Source: an uncultured Eubacteriales bacterium (GTDB lineage: Bacteria > Bacillota > Clostridia > Oscillospirales > Acutalibacteraceae). Taken from it: a stretch of 64,000 nucleotides of DNA. The stretch spans positions 1 through 64,000 of the forward strand of contig CAKUFK010000011.1 of NCBI GenBank assembly GCA_934647945.1, read 5' to 3'. The notes under the pieces were generated by a model. That model did not search any database, was not told the origin of the DNA, and worked only from the letters and a program-made list of their open reading frames with translations. Position 1 is the first letter of the stretch; each line of letters opens with the position of its first letter. Below, piece by piece: positions 50,017-59,501 of the stretch. The translations under genes were made by a program, and so were the position numbers.

Positions 50017-52971
50017 TCATTCCTCCTTCCATCGGTCTACGTCCTCACCGGTGACGACCTTGAATTCTTTTATCAGGTTCCCCTTGTCGTCCATATACCC
50101 GAACTCCTGGAGCTTCTGGGCAATTTGGCGGTTGCAGGTCAGGATTGCCTTGTCGAGCGAGGCGCGGGGGGTGTCGCCGCTGTAGACCACCCGGTTCCAG
50201 GCGTTGGAAAGCTCCCGTTCCACGGCGAAATAGGCTGGATTGCGGGGGACTTCCACCGTCTGGTCGATCTGCTCGAGGATGATCTGGAGGTTCTCCGGCT
50301 CAAAGGCGGTGCTTTTCGCCAGCGCCTTGAGGTTCGCGGTGTTCCAGATGTATTCGGGGCCGTTGCGCAGGTACATTTCTCTCGTATATTCGACCTGGGT
50401 ATCCTCCGACATCCACCATTTGAGGAAGTCCCAGCCCTCCTCGTGCTTGTCGCTGTCCTGCATCAGCACACAGCCGTTCATGACCGAGAGCTGGCTGCGG
50501 TTGATGTCGCCGTTTTCGTCCCGGACACCGACCGAGGGGGCGATGCCCCACTGGCCCTTGATCTCCGGCGCGGCGTTTTTGAGCAGGATATAGGTGGAGA
50601 TGTCGGACATGCCGATGGGGCTGATCCCCTTTTTGAAATTGTTGTAGAAATTCGGAATGGAGGCGGGCAGGCTGTAGCGGGTATACAGGTCGGTCATCAG
50701 GGTGAAGGCCGCCACGGTGTCCGGATCACCCAGTTCCACCCGGCTCCCGTCCTCTGAGTAGAGCTTGCCGCCGTACTGGTTGATGAAGGGCATGGTGGCG
50801 CCGAAGTGCTTGAAGGATTCGAGATTGGAGAGATAGGTGTTGTAGCTCATCCCGTACCGGCTGAGCACCGGCAGCATGGCGAGCACGTCGTCCCAGGTTT
50901 CCGGGACCTCCAGCCCCAGGCTCGCGAGGATATCCTTGCGGTAGAACTGTACGACAAAATTCGCGGTTTCGGGCAGGCCGAAGCACTGGTCCCCGATGGA
51001 GAACATCACGAGCATTTCGGAGTGGAAGTCCCGGATGAAGGAACCGAAATCCGGGAACTGCCGCAGATCGTACAGGGCGCCGCGCAGGGCGAAATCGAAG
51101 GGACGGAAGGTCGTGGTGCCCAGCACCACGTCGGGGCCGGTGCCGGCCGACTGCGCAAAGATGAGCTTCTGCTCATCCGCCATGATGGAGAAATTGACCT
51201 TGCCGCCGGTATACCGCCGGTCTGCCAGCTCCCGCAGGGCCTCGACATGGAAGGTGGAGCGGCCCACCCACACGTTGAGTTCCTCCTCCGAGGTCTGCCC
51301 GGCGGTGTCGTAATCGGCGACAAAGGTGTAAAAGAGCTTCTGGATTTGCTTCCAGACGGCTTCGAAGAAACCGGTGCCATGGTGCTCCAGATCATCGGCG
51401 CGGGGGGAGAGCAGGATCTGGTCGATATCCATCGGCTGGTCGAGCAGGCCGTCCATCAGGGTAGAGACGCGCTCTGCCACCGAACCGCTCCCCTGGGAGA
51501 AGCGGCTGATGTTGTTGACGAAATATTCGAGATCCTCCGCGTATCGGGTCAGGGTGGCGGCCGCGACCTTCAGGTCGGAAACCGCCGATATGGTCTGTTT
51601 GGATGCCATGCCGGAAATAACCGCGTAGGCGGTGTTCACCTGGTCGGCGATGGCATAGAGCTCCGAACGGATATCGGGAAGGAACTCCTCGAGCTTCCAA
51701 TCCCGGTTTTTGTCGATTTTATTGCCGGTCACCTTTTTGACTTCCAGGGCGATGCGGTTGATCTCGTTGACTACGTCCTGAAGCTGTTCAAAGGTTTCAT
51801 ACAGGGGGGAGGCCGAGCTCTCGAGGGTCAGGGTATGCTCCCCAGCCTCGAGATAGAGGCCTGCCGGGCTGCCGTCCACGCTGACGGTATGGGTTTTGAT
51901 GCCGGAACCGGTATAGGGGAAGGCGTAGCTCTGCATCTCGCCGAACAGGGGCCGCCCGTCGACGTAGAGGTTTTTGAACACCGGCATGTTGGTTTTTTCC
52001 GATTGGCTGTACCGCAGGGCCAGATAATACACGCCGCTCTGTTCGGCGCGGAAGGTATAGCTGACCGCGTTGCCGGGGGTCGCCCAGGTGTAGCCGGAGA
52101 GCAGGTTGATCCGGCTGGAATCGGGGGCGTACGGGGTGCAGTTGTAGTTGCGGGTTTTCTCGCCGCGTATGTAGGAATGGGATTTGGAGGTATATTTCTC
52201 GCCTTCGAGCAGGATCGGCTCGGTTTCGGCGGTGACGCCGCTCTCCTTCGAGGCGGCCCCGGCCGCGTAAGAGGCGTAGGGCTCGGGCGCCGCGTAGCCG
52301 CCGAAGGATATGCCGGAGATCCGGCAGGGGACAGTGCCGAATTCCAGATCGATCCGGTTGACCCCTTCCTTCAGAGGAAAAACCAGAGGAATGTCGAGAT
52401 GATAGACGCTGCTGTTGAGCGCCTTGGACTGCCAGGCCGGCGTATGGACCGGCAGGGGATAGACTTCGTTGTTGAAGCGGTCGAGCTTGTAATCCTGGGA
52501 ATCGTCCGCCCAAACCGAGGGGAGAGTGATTTCGCGGCTGTCCGAAAAGGGGTATTCCCCGCCGATTTTCAGGGAAAAGGACACGTCCTCGGTGGATTCC
52601 TCGGTGACGATATAGGAAAGGGTGAGGATATACCCCCCCGCCGCCGGACAGTCCACATCGAAGGAGAGCCGGGCGCCTTTGCCGATCTGCAGGAGGGGGA
52701 CGGAAGTTCCCTCCGGTCCGGGGCCCTCGGCCAGGGTGACGCCGGACGCCTCCTCCGTCAGGCAGATATCCTCCGCCGGAATGGTGAAGGCCTTATCCGC
52801 GGAAACCAGGCTTTCCAGCCGGCTGCCGGCCGCATGGTAATAGGAGGGGACGGTGTCCGGTGCCAGCGCACCCGCCAGGGGCGTTCCGGACAGAAGGAGC
52901 GAGACGGCGGCAGCCACTGCCGCCGCTTTGGCGGCTACGGCCGCCGGGAAGGTCGGAATGCGCGGATGCAA
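50017..52971 (-). CDS. giant solute-binding protein with carbohydrate-binding-like N-terminus
   Basis: A 984-residue exported protein, far larger than normal solute-binding proteins (400-550). The signal region (1-40) is followed by two beta-sandwich modules (about 75-225 and 255-385; ILLEGEKYTSKSHSYIRG and later PFTGSG-like loops), a helical connector (about 390-540) and a C-terminal family 1 solute-binding domain (about 555-960). I start at TTG (52971), eight bases after AAGGAGG; a GTG at 52980 overlaps that site. The fused modules suggest that it binds an oligosaccharide rather than a free sugar. It is followed by its permease pair. Confidence 0.85.
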   Translation of the reverse strand: MHPRIPTFPAAVAAKAAAVAAAVSLLLSGTPLAGALAPDTVPSYYHAAGSRLESLVSADKAFTIPAEDICLTEEASGVTLAEGPGPEGTSVPLLQIGKGARLSFDVDCPAAGGYILTLSYIVTEESTEDVSFSLKIGGEYPFSDSREITLPSVWADDSQDYKLDRFNNEVYPLPVHTPAWQSKALNSSVYHLDIPLVFPLKEGVNRIDLEFGTVPCRISGISFGGYAAPEPYASYAAGAASKESGVTAETEPILLEGEKYTSKSHSYIRGEKTRNYNCTPYAPDSSRINLLSGYTWATPGNAVSYTFRAEQSGVYYLALRYSQSEKTNMPVFKNLYVDGRPLFGEMQSYAFPYTGSGIKTHTVSVDGSPAGLYLEAGEHTLTLESSASPLYETFEQLQDVVNEINRIALEVKKVTGNKIDKNRDWKLEEFLPDIRSELYAIADQVNTAYAVISGMASKQTISAVSDLKVAAATLTRYAEDLEYFVNNISRFSQGSGSVAERVSTLMDGLLDQPMDIDQILLSPRADDLEHHGTGFFEAVWKQIQKLFYTFVADYDTAGQTSEEELNVWVGRSTFHVEALRELADRRYTGGKVNFSIMADEQKLIFAQSAGTGPDVVLGTTTFRPFDFALRGALYDLRQFPDFGSFIRDFHSEMLVMFSIGDQCFGLPETANFVVQFYRKDILASLGLEVPETWDDVLAMLPVLSRYGMSYNTYLSNLESFKHFGATMPFINQYGGKLYSEDGSRVELGDPDTVAAFTLMTDLYTRYSLPASIPNFYNNFKKGISPIGMSDISTYILLKNAAPEIKGQWGIAPSVGVRDENGDINRSQLSVMNGCVLMQDSDKHEEGWDFLKWWMSEDTQVEYTREMYLRNGPEYIWNTANLKALAKSTAFEPENLQIILEQIDQTVEVPRNPAYFAVERELSNAWNRVVYSGDTPRASLDKAILTCNRQIAQKLQEFGYMDDKGNLIKEFKVVTGEDVDRWKEE

Positions 52972-52996
52972 GGCGGACACCTCCTTACAGAAATGG

Positions 52997-53030
52997 GCCC
53001 GGCTGCCCGCTTGCGGGCGGACAGCCGGGC
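52997..53030 (-). promoter_or_regulatory. intercistronic stem-loop between the two solute-binding genes
   Basis: GCCCGGCTG pairs with CAGCCGGGC (52997-53005 and 53022-53030), extended by inner CCCGC/GCGGG pairing. Such hairpins after a first binding-protein gene usually protect its mRNA, so that it is made in excess over the downstream transporter genes. Confidence 0.55.
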
Positions 53031-53053
53031 GGCTGTCCAGGATCAGGGATGTA

Positions 53054-54541
53054 TCAGCCTGTCACGTCTTTCCAGGCCATTTCGGTGGTGGAATTGATGG
53101 TGTCTTCCAGGCTCTTCGCCAGGTCGGCGGCGGTCTTGGAGCCGGTGTAGAGGATGTCCTTGAGCACCCGGTTGGTCACGAGGTTTTCCCAGGTGTTGGC
53201 GTATTCGGGGACGATCCGCCAGCAGTCGACGTAGCCGCGGGAGAAGTTCTCCAGCATGTAGTCGAGGCCCGGCTTGTAGCCGACGTCCATGCTCTTCCAG
53301 AGCTCGATGGCTTCGGGGTTGTTAATGGGGGGCAAGGAGAGGGATTCGATCTTCTCAGGCAGGTCGGCCGCGATATCGGGGTAGTTTTTCGCGGTTTCTG
53401 CCTTGTCGTAGGCGTTGACGATGCCCACCTTGTCGCGGAAGCCTTCGAGATCATAGGACATGTACTTGATGAGCTCCCACGCCGCGTCGGGGTTTTTGCA
53501 GCTGGTGGTGATGCCGTAATAGTCCACGCTGAGGCCCGGACGGGAGACGTCACCGGCGCCGGAGGAGGGGAAGGGGTAATAATCCCAATCGAAGCCGGTA
53601 TAGGACGGATCGGTCTTGTCAAACCGCAGGGTCCAGGAGAAATCCTCCTGCATGGCGACCTTGCCGAGCGGCCACGGCACCTCGGTGGTGCCCACGGCCT
53701 TCATCAGGTAGTCGTTGCGTTTTTCGACCACCGCGTTATAGTCCGCGGAATCTTCTTCAAAATCATCGGGTTTGCCTAATTTGTCGATGTTTTCCCAGAT
53801 AACGTATTCTTTGTCGACGATATCCTTCATTTTGTTGACGGTTTCGATCCACTCGTTGCCCAGGCTGTACGTCTGGGTCGAGTAATTATAGGCAGCCCAG
53901 CCGAGTTCATCGTTCATCTGCGCGGGCAGATGTTTCATCAGCCAGATGATATTGTTGGTGCCGATGCTCTCGCCTTTGACGGAGGAGGCTTTCAGGATGT
54001 TCATGAAATCGTCGATGGTCCAGTCATAGCCGGGCTTCGGAATGTTGAGATCCTCCAGCAGGGTGAGGTTGACCTTGATGCCATGGAAAAAGACGTTGCT
54101 GGGCAGGACATAAAGCTTGCCGCCGATGGAGCCGAACTCGATGAAGTTCTCGTAAATCGCCGCTTTGTCCGGGTCGTTCTGATAATAGGACGAGATATCC
54201 ATCAGCCAGTTGTTTTTGACAGGGGTGTAAATATTCTCGACGTTGATGATGTCCGGCATCTTATTGGCCGCGGCCAGCTTGGCCAGATCCTCGGTGCCGA
54301 GCCATTTGCCTTCTTCCGCCAGCTCCACCTTGATTTCCGGGTGCTTTTCGGTGAATTTGGCCATCCAGGGGGCTTTCAGGGCGTTGACCTCCCAGCTCGC
54401 CAGAGTGAGGGTTACATTTTTCTTCGTCTCCGAGCCGGAAGTCCCGGACTCGGTGGCGTCACCCGGCTTACAGCCGGAAATCAGGCTCAGGGACAGGGCG
54501 GCTGCGAATGCGGCGCAGAATACGCGGACGGTTCTTTTCAT
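53054..54541 (-). CDS. solute-binding lipoprotein, first gene of the carbohydrate transport operon
   Basis: A 495-residue family 1 solute-binding lipoprotein. The lipobox LISGC gives Cys24; NVTLTLASWEVNAL opens the mature domain and VSRPGLSVDYYGITTSCKNP with AWELIKYMSYD mark the C-lobe. The ATG follows AAAAGGAG. It begins the leftward operon, 136 bases after a LacI-type operator (54677), so it should be controlled by the regulator encoded at 54990. A hairpin after it (52997) suggests high expression. Its ligand is likely an oligosaccharide made by the GH172 and GH183-like enzymes. Confidence 0.92.
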   Translation of the reverse strand: MKRTVRVFCAAFAAALSLSLISGCKPGDATESGTSGSETKKNVTLTLASWEVNALKAPWMAKFTEKHPEIKVELAEEGKWLGTEDLAKLAAANKMPDIINVENIYTPVKNNWLMDISSYYQNDPDKAAIYENFIEFGSIGGKLYVLPSNVFFHGIKVNLTLLEDLNIPKPGYDWTIDDFMNILKASSVKGESIGTNNIIWLMKHLPAQMNDELGWAAYNYSTQTYSLGNEWIETVNKMKDIVDKEYVIWENIDKLGKPDDFEEDSADYNAVVEKRNDYLMKAVGTTEVPWPLGKVAMQEDFSWTLRFDKTDPSYTGFDWDYYPFPSSGAGDVSRPGLSVDYYGITTSCKNPDAAWELIKYMSYDLEGFRDKVGIVNAYDKAETAKNYPDIAADLPEKIESLSLPPINNPEAIELWKSMDVGYKPGLDYMLENFSRGYVDCWRIVPEYANTWENLVTNRVLKDILYTGSKTAADLAKSLEDTINSTTEMAWKDVTG

Positions 54542-54676
54542 AGCGCTGTCTCCTTTTCTCTATGTTTCTGGTGCGTTTGGATACCGCAAAGGAACCCCCT
54601 TTGCCGTGGGATCCAGGCATCTGTTGGGGCTCGCCAAGTCTGCAAAAATGCGTTTTCCCACCTCCATAAAACATAA

Positions 54677-54690
54677 TAACATCGATGTCA
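54677..54690. promoter_or_regulatory. LacI-type operator of the transport operon
   Basis: TAACATCGATGTCA, with the perfect 10-base palindrome ACATCGATGT (54679-54688), lies 136 bases before the first transport gene. The same site, with one base changed, precedes the GH172 gene at 56210, and both continue CAA. Confidence 0.7.
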
Positions 54691-54852
54691 CAAGAACCTG
54701 GAAAAGCCGCGAGGCTTGATGTGGTAACACATAAATAGCCAATAAAAAGATAAACCGTCGGATAAATTCATGCAATATAGATGCGAAATGATTGCATTGC
54801 ATCCAGCAAGACGAGAGATAGGCCCATCGGATTTGGTCGAAATTAAAATTCA

Positions 54853-54866
54853 TGATATCGATGTCT
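54853..54866. promoter_or_regulatory. second, weaker LacI-type operator
   Basis: TGATATCGATGTCT has the ATCGATGT core of the other two sites with changes at the edges. At about 176 bases from 54677 it could serve DNA looping or belong to the end of the LacI gene region. Confidence 0.5.
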
Positions 54867-54989
54867 CATCGGGCCCAAACAAAGCACAATTTTCCGGCAA
54901 ACATGAGAACAGCCAGTGGAATTGTGCTTGATTCTGGTTTCAGTATAATCCCAGGATTGCTATTTGTCAACAGTTTTACACAAATAATT

Positions 54990-56006
54990 TTATGTTCTTT
55001 TGTAATCAATCACAGAATCGCGGTAAATAAGCTCGGGTTCGATCAACAAACTCTTACGGAATTCGCGGTGGTCCCGGATCCGTTCGAAGAGGAGGTCGGC
55101 AGCCATGGAGCCGATGGTTTCCTGTTTCATGTCCACCGATGTCAGGCTGGGATAGACACAGGTACAGAAATCGGTGTTGTCGAGGGTGACGAGGGATACG
55201 TCCCCCGGAATCCGCAGGTCTTTTTCGTGGCAGACATCCGTTACGCCGATCCCCATCAGGTCGTTGGCGGCGACGACGCCCGAAAAGGGCCGGCCGGATT
55301 CGAGGAACTGGCGGAAGCGGTCCCCGGCGGTCTCACGGCTGAAACCGGCGGGCAGGCAGTAGGACTCGTCGAAGGGGATGCCGCCGGCCTCGAGCGCCTT
55401 TTTATACCCCAGCAGACGTTCGACGCCTGTCTGCTCCTGCGGGTCGCCGCCGAGATACACGATGCGGCGGTGCCCTTTCCGGATCAGGTGGCTGGTGGCC
55501 AGATACGTCGCCTTCGTATGATCGACATACACGCAGTCGAAGTTGCTTTTTTCGCTGTAATCCTCATAAAAGTTGGTGATGACGACCGGGACGGCGCAGT
55601 GCTTGATCCGCTCGATGAGCGCTTCGTTGAAGTTGAAGGAAACCATGATGAGGCCGTCGGCGAACTTTTCCCGCATGGAATCCACCGTCTGGGTCTCCTT
55701 ATCGAACGAGTGGTTGGTCGGCAGGAGGATCGTCCGGTAGTTGAACCGTTCGCAGACGTCGTTGACCCCCTTGATCATGCGGAAATAAAAGGGGTTGTAG
55801 ATGTCGGGGATGCACAGCAGGATCTTGTTTGTGATATTGCTGCGCAGGGTTTTGGCCGCCTGGGAGGGGACGTAATTGACCTCTTTGGCGGTTTTGAGCA
55901 CCAGCTCCCGCGCCTCCTGGCTGCAGTAGCCCCGCCCGGACAGGGCACGGGCCACGGTGGAGGGGGAAAGATGGGTGATTTTGGCGATTTCATAGATGTT
56001 GCTCAT
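54990..56006 (-). CDS. LacI-family transcriptional regulator
   Basis: A 338-residue repressor. The N-terminal helix-turn-helix (IYEIAKITHLSPSTVARALS) is followed by the hinge helix (about residue 50-60) and a periplasmic-binding-protein-like sensor (60-338, ILLCIPDIYNPFYFRMIKGV and ADGLIMVSFN). It lies between the leftward transport operon and the rightward enzyme genes, and very similar palindromes lie in front of both, so it is the expected local regulator. The inducer is unknown; a breakdown product of the target glycan is likely. The ATG has only a weak GGAA ribosome site. Confidence 0.93.
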   Translation of the reverse strand: MSNIYEIAKITHLSPSTVARALSGRGYCSQEARELVLKTAKEVNYVPSQAAKTLRSNITNKILLCIPDIYNPFYFRMIKGVNDVCERFNYRTILLPTNHSFDKETQTVDSMREKFADGLIMVSFNFNEALIERIKHCAVPVVITNFYEDYSEKSNFDCVYVDHTKATYLATSHLIRKGHRRIVYLGGDPQEQTGVERLLGYKKALEAGGIPFDESYCLPAGFSRETAGDRFRQFLESGRPFSGVVAANDLMGIGVTDVCHEKDLRIPGDVSLVTLDNTDFCTCVYPSLTSVDMKQETIGSMAADLLFERIRDHREFRKSLLIEPELIYRDSVIDYKRT

Positions 56007-56175
56007 AATCGGTTTCCGTTCCGACCCAAGAGTTTCCAGATTGAGGGCCTGTTTTTCTGCATTATATCACACGCTTGTGTCAGAAGTCAATCATAAAAAT
56101 AAAGCTAAATGCACAAAAACATATTATAAAAATGAGCGGATATAAACGAAAATACCCGAAGTCAGGGAAGGTGTA

Positions 56176-56223
56176 TTGACAGTTTTCTGCGAATCGTGTA
56201 TTCTATGTATAACATTGATGTCA
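56176..56223 (+). promoter_or_regulatory. promoter and LacI-type operator of the enzyme operon
   Basis: TTGACA (56176-56181) and TATTCT (56199-56204) are 17 bases apart. The operator TAACATTGATGTCA (56210-56223) covers the expected start of transcription, so the repressor would block initiation. The gap from 56007 to 56415 holds nothing else. Confidence 0.75.
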
Positions 56224-56415
56224 CAACCGAACAGAGGAGTCGCAGGCTGTATGAATTTCATATGGCCTTTTGTGCTATGCGGATATATGCTGCATGCAGG
56301 CGGCGGGTAGATTCATCCGCCCGCCGGGCGGCCGTCCGATGAAACACGGAAAGCCTCTCGCGCTTTTCACCGGGGTATGGAACCCTCCGGACAAGAAGAA
56401 AGGAATGGTTTTACG

Positions 56416-57504
56416 ATGAGCTTTAATGGTATCTGCAATTCTATGGGGGATTTGATGCGTTTGTCCGACGCCAAAACCCGTTCCATCTGCCCGGAAAACT
56501 TTACCGGCGAAAAGGGCAAGGGCGGCATGTGCCCCTTGGAGGAAGGGAACGCCCACCGGGCGGCCCGCGATCTCGGGACAGGCTGGAAAGTCAATCCCTA
56601 TATCGTCATCCCGGCCGGTGAAACCTTTGAGATCGCCTCGATCGACGGGATGGGCTGCATCCAGCACATCTGGATGACCCCCACCGGCAAATGGCGCAAC
56701 ACCATCATCCGGATGTATTGGGACGGGCAGGAGAACCCTTCGGTGGAATCGCCGGTCGGTGACTTTTTCTGTTCCGGCTGGAACCAATACGCGCAGCTGT
56801 CCTCATTGGCGGTGTGCGTCAACCCCGGCAGCGCTTTCAACTGCTACTGGCAGATGCCCTTCCGGGAAAATTGCCGCATTACCCTGGAAAACCGGGATGA
56901 GGAGCCGGTGACCTATTACTATCAGATCGATTACACCCTCACCGAGATTCCCGAGGACTGCGCGTATTTCCACGCCCGTTTCAACCGGGTCAACCCCCTG
57001 CCGTATAAAGAGGTGTATACTATCCTGGACGGGGTCAAGGGCCGCGGCCAGTATGTCGGCACCTATATGGCCTGGGGGGTCAACAACTCCGGCTGGTGGG
57101 GCGAAGGCGAAATCAAATTCTATATGGACGGGGACAGGGAATACCCGACCATCTGTGGGACAGGAACCGAGGATTATTTCTGCGGCTCCTACAACTTCGA
57201 AAACCCGGTGACGCACGATCAATATGTGGAGTTTTCCACCCCTTATTCCGGGCTTCACCAGGTTCTGACCCCCGACCGCCTCTACCGGAGCCAGTTCCGC
57301 TTCGGCCTCTATCGCTGGCATGTGACCGATCCCATCCGGTTCGAATCCGACCTGCGGGTGACGATCCAGGCCCTCGGATGGCGGGAGGGACAGCGGTACC
57401 TGCCGCTGCAGGACGACATCGCGTCGGTGGCGTTCTGGTACCAGACCCTGCCCTCTGCCCCCTTTGCCCCGCTGCCCGACAAGGATTATCTGGAAGTGAT
57501 CTGA
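56416..57504 (+). CDS. GH172 (DUF2961) family glycoside hydrolase
   Basis: A 362-residue protein without a signal peptide, of the DUF2961 family, now glycoside hydrolase family 172. Members are known to act on alpha-D-fructofuranosides, and on D-arabinofuranosides as exo-enzymes. The beta-rich pattern is typical: AGETFEIASIDGMGCIQHIW (about 73-92), then YVGTYMAWGVNNSGWWGEGE (about 215-234) and GTGTEDYFCGSYNFE with Glu252 as a likely catalytic residue. It starts the enzyme operon (ATG at 56416, AAAGGA upstream). The lack of an export signal means that it would act on oligosaccharides after uptake. Confidence 0.85.
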   Translation: MSFNGICNSMGDLMRLSDAKTRSICPENFTGEKGKGGMCPLEEGNAHRAARDLGTGWKVNPYIVIPAGETFEIASIDGMGCIQHIWMTPTGKWRNTIIRMYWDGQENPSVESPVGDFFCSGWNQYAQLSSLAVCVNPGSAFNCYWQMPFRENCRITLENRDEEPVTYYYQIDYTLTEIPEDCAYFHARFNRVNPLPYKEVYTILDGVKGRGQYVGTYMAWGVNNSGWWGEGEIKFYMDGDREYPTICGTGTEDYFCGSYNFENPVTHDQYVEFSTPYSGLHQVLTPDRLYRSQFRFGLYRWHVTDPIRFESDLRVTIQALGWREGQRYLPLQDDIASVAFWYQTLPSAPFAPLPDKDYLEVI

Positions 57505-57590
57505 CGCCGCCCGCGGCGGACAGTCGTCATGCAAGGCCGATGGAAGCATCGCGCCGCCCCACGAGAGTGAGAAAGGCATAGGTACATAAG

Positions 57591-59477
57591 ATGCAAAAAC
57601 GAAACTGGATGCGCACCCTCGCGGCATGCCTGGTGTGCAGCGCGCTCCTGCTCGCGTCCGCCTGTGGGAAAAAGCCGGCCGGCCCGTCGTCGGATCCCGC
57701 CCTTTCGGATGCCTCCAGCACCGATGTTTCCACAGACGGAAGCGGGGGTTCGCTGCCGGACGGGGAGACGTCGGACACGGAAGGCACCGTTTCCGGCGAC
57801 CCGGCTTCCGGTGGCCCGACGTCGTCCCAAAACCCCGGCAGCTCCGGTTCAAACGGGACGAGGCCCCCGGACTCCTCGGGATCGGTCACGCCCCCACCCG
57901 CTCCGGCCGACGGGATGGCGCTCGATATCATCGGAGATAGCGGGAGCCCGGTCACCAGCACCTTCTTTGGATCGGTGGAGATCGAGGAACGCAATACCTA
58001 CACCGTGCCGAGCAACGGCGACCTCTGGCCGGGGGCCTGGTCGGACGACGACTATCTGTATACGGCCAACGGCGACGGCCCCGGCTTCGGCAGTGTCAAC
58101 AGCGATATCGCGGTGGGCCGCCTGAAGGGCACCCCCGCCACCGGCATCACCCGCCAGGGCCTGGCCCATGGCGACGCGATCGCCCGGGTCTGGTCCGGCT
58201 CGGAATACAACCGCAAACCCACCGGCATGGTTTCGGTGGGCGGGGTGCTGTATATGGCGGTGCAGGATTTGCGCCGCACGCAGGACGGGCTTTTCGACGA
58301 CGCCCCGGCAGCGTCGATCTACAAGTCCACCGATAAGGGCCGCACCTGGACCGGGACGAGCGAGCCCATGTTCAAGGATTATGTATTCACCACCATCATG
58401 TTCCTCGACTACGGCAAGGACAACGGCAACAGCCCGGACGGCTATGTCTACGCCTATGGCCTCGATTACAATTGGCGGGATTCCTTCTCCGGCAGAGTGA
58501 CCGATCCCACCAACCTCTATCTTGCGCGTGTGCCGGGGAACAGTGTGCAGGACCGTTCCAAATGGGAATTTTTCTCCGGGACGGCGGGCAGCCCGTCCTG
58601 GAGCCGGGATGTGGGCGCCCGCAAGCCCGTTCTTTCCGATTCCCGCCGGGTGTACGAGTACGTTACCGAAGGGATGAGCGGCGTGCGGGACATGACGGTC
58701 CTCTCCCAGGGCAGCATCGTGTATAACAAGGCACTGAACCGCTACATATACACCTCTTGGACCGAGTACACGTATGAGTTCTATGAGTCCCCCACCCCTT
58801 ACGGGCCGTTCAAGCTGTTTGCGCAGAAGGATTTCGGCTGCTATCCCTGGACCGACGCGAAATACGGCGGATACGGCTGCGTGGTGCCGTCCAAATTCAT
58901 CAGCGCGGACGGCCTGGAGATGTACATCGTGTCCACCACCTTTGTCAGCACGACGAGGCAGTATCAGTACAACATGCGGAAGATGACGGTGTCCCTGGCA
59001 CCCACGGCCCAGGCGAACAACGGGAAAAGCGCCACCAACCTGGCGCGGGACGATTCCCTGTCCCCCGTCGTCATCAGCAAAAGCAACGGCAACGGCCGGC
59101 CCCAGCGGCTCAACGACGGATCGAAGGAGTACTTTGAGCAGAGCTGGACGGGCGAGTCCAAGAACATCGATTTCTGGGGTTACAGCTTTAACAAGATCTG
59201 CCGTTTCAACACCATCGAGTACACCACCGGCGAAATGAAGAACAACGGCGGCTGGTTCAATACCCTGGGCGTCCAGGTGCGCAAAGACGGGGTCTGGACC
59301 GATGTCAGCAACGGGCGGATCAGCCCGGATTATGCCAAAAGCGTCAACACCGGCCAGTATACCACCTATACCATCACGTTCGACGAGTGTGCCGGGGACG
59401 CGATCCGGATCATCGGCCGGCCGGGAGGGGCCAGGCGGTATACTACGGTGGCGGAGCTCGCCGTGTATTACCGCTGA
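57591..59477 (+). CDS. DUF4185/GH183-like lipoprotein with C-terminal discoidin-like module
   Basis: A 628-residue lipoprotein (lipobox ASAC, Cys25) with a long Ser/Gly/Pro linker to about residue 105. The central domain (about 120-470) resembles the DUF4185 fold, the family that includes GH183 endo-D-arabinanases: NGDLWPGAWSDDDYLYTANG, PAASIYKSTDKGRTWTGT and YNKALNRYIYTSWTEY are beta-propeller-like segments. A discoidin/F5-8-type module (about 495-628) closes it. It is probably a surface endo-acting glycosidase that cuts the polymer before uptake. The family call is from pattern, without a search; catalytic residues not assigned. Confidence 0.65.
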   Translation: MQKRNWMRTLAACLVCSALLLASACGKKPAGPSSDPALSDASSTDVSTDGSGGSLPDGETSDTEGTVSGDPASGGPTSSQNPGSSGSNGTRPPDSSGSVTPPPAPADGMALDIIGDSGSPVTSTFFGSVEIEERNTYTVPSNGDLWPGAWSDDDYLYTANGDGPGFGSVNSDIAVGRLKGTPATGITRQGLAHGDAIARVWSGSEYNRKPTGMVSVGGVLYMAVQDLRRTQDGLFDDAPAASIYKSTDKGRTWTGTSEPMFKDYVFTTIMFLDYGKDNGNSPDGYVYAYGLDYNWRDSFSGRVTDPTNLYLARVPGNSVQDRSKWEFFSGTAGSPSWSRDVGARKPVLSDSRRVYEYVTEGMSGVRDMTVLSQGSIVYNKALNRYIYTSWTEYTYEFYESPTPYGPFKLFAQKDFGCYPWTDAKYGGYGCVVPSKFISADGLEMYIVSTTFVSTTRQYQYNMRKMTVSLAPTAQANNGKSATNLARDDSLSPVVISKSNGNGRPQRLNDGSKEYFEQSWTGESKNIDFWGYSFNKICRFNTIEYTTGEMKNNGGWFNTLGVQVRKDGVWTDVSNGRISPDYAKSVNTGQYTTYTITFDECAGDAIRIIGRPGGARRYTTVAELAVYYR

Positions 59478-59501
59478 CGCCTTTTGACAAAAGGAGAAAG
59501 G

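Larger units (their letters stand above)
54542..54989. other. intergenic control region of the transport operon
   Basis: No gene is supported. This 448-base AT-rich gap carries two operator-like sites (54677 and 54853). On the minus strand a TTGTGA and a TTTTAT, 16 bases apart, bracket the first operator and could be the operon promoter, but the match is weak. The rest shows nothing else clear. Confidence 0.5.
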
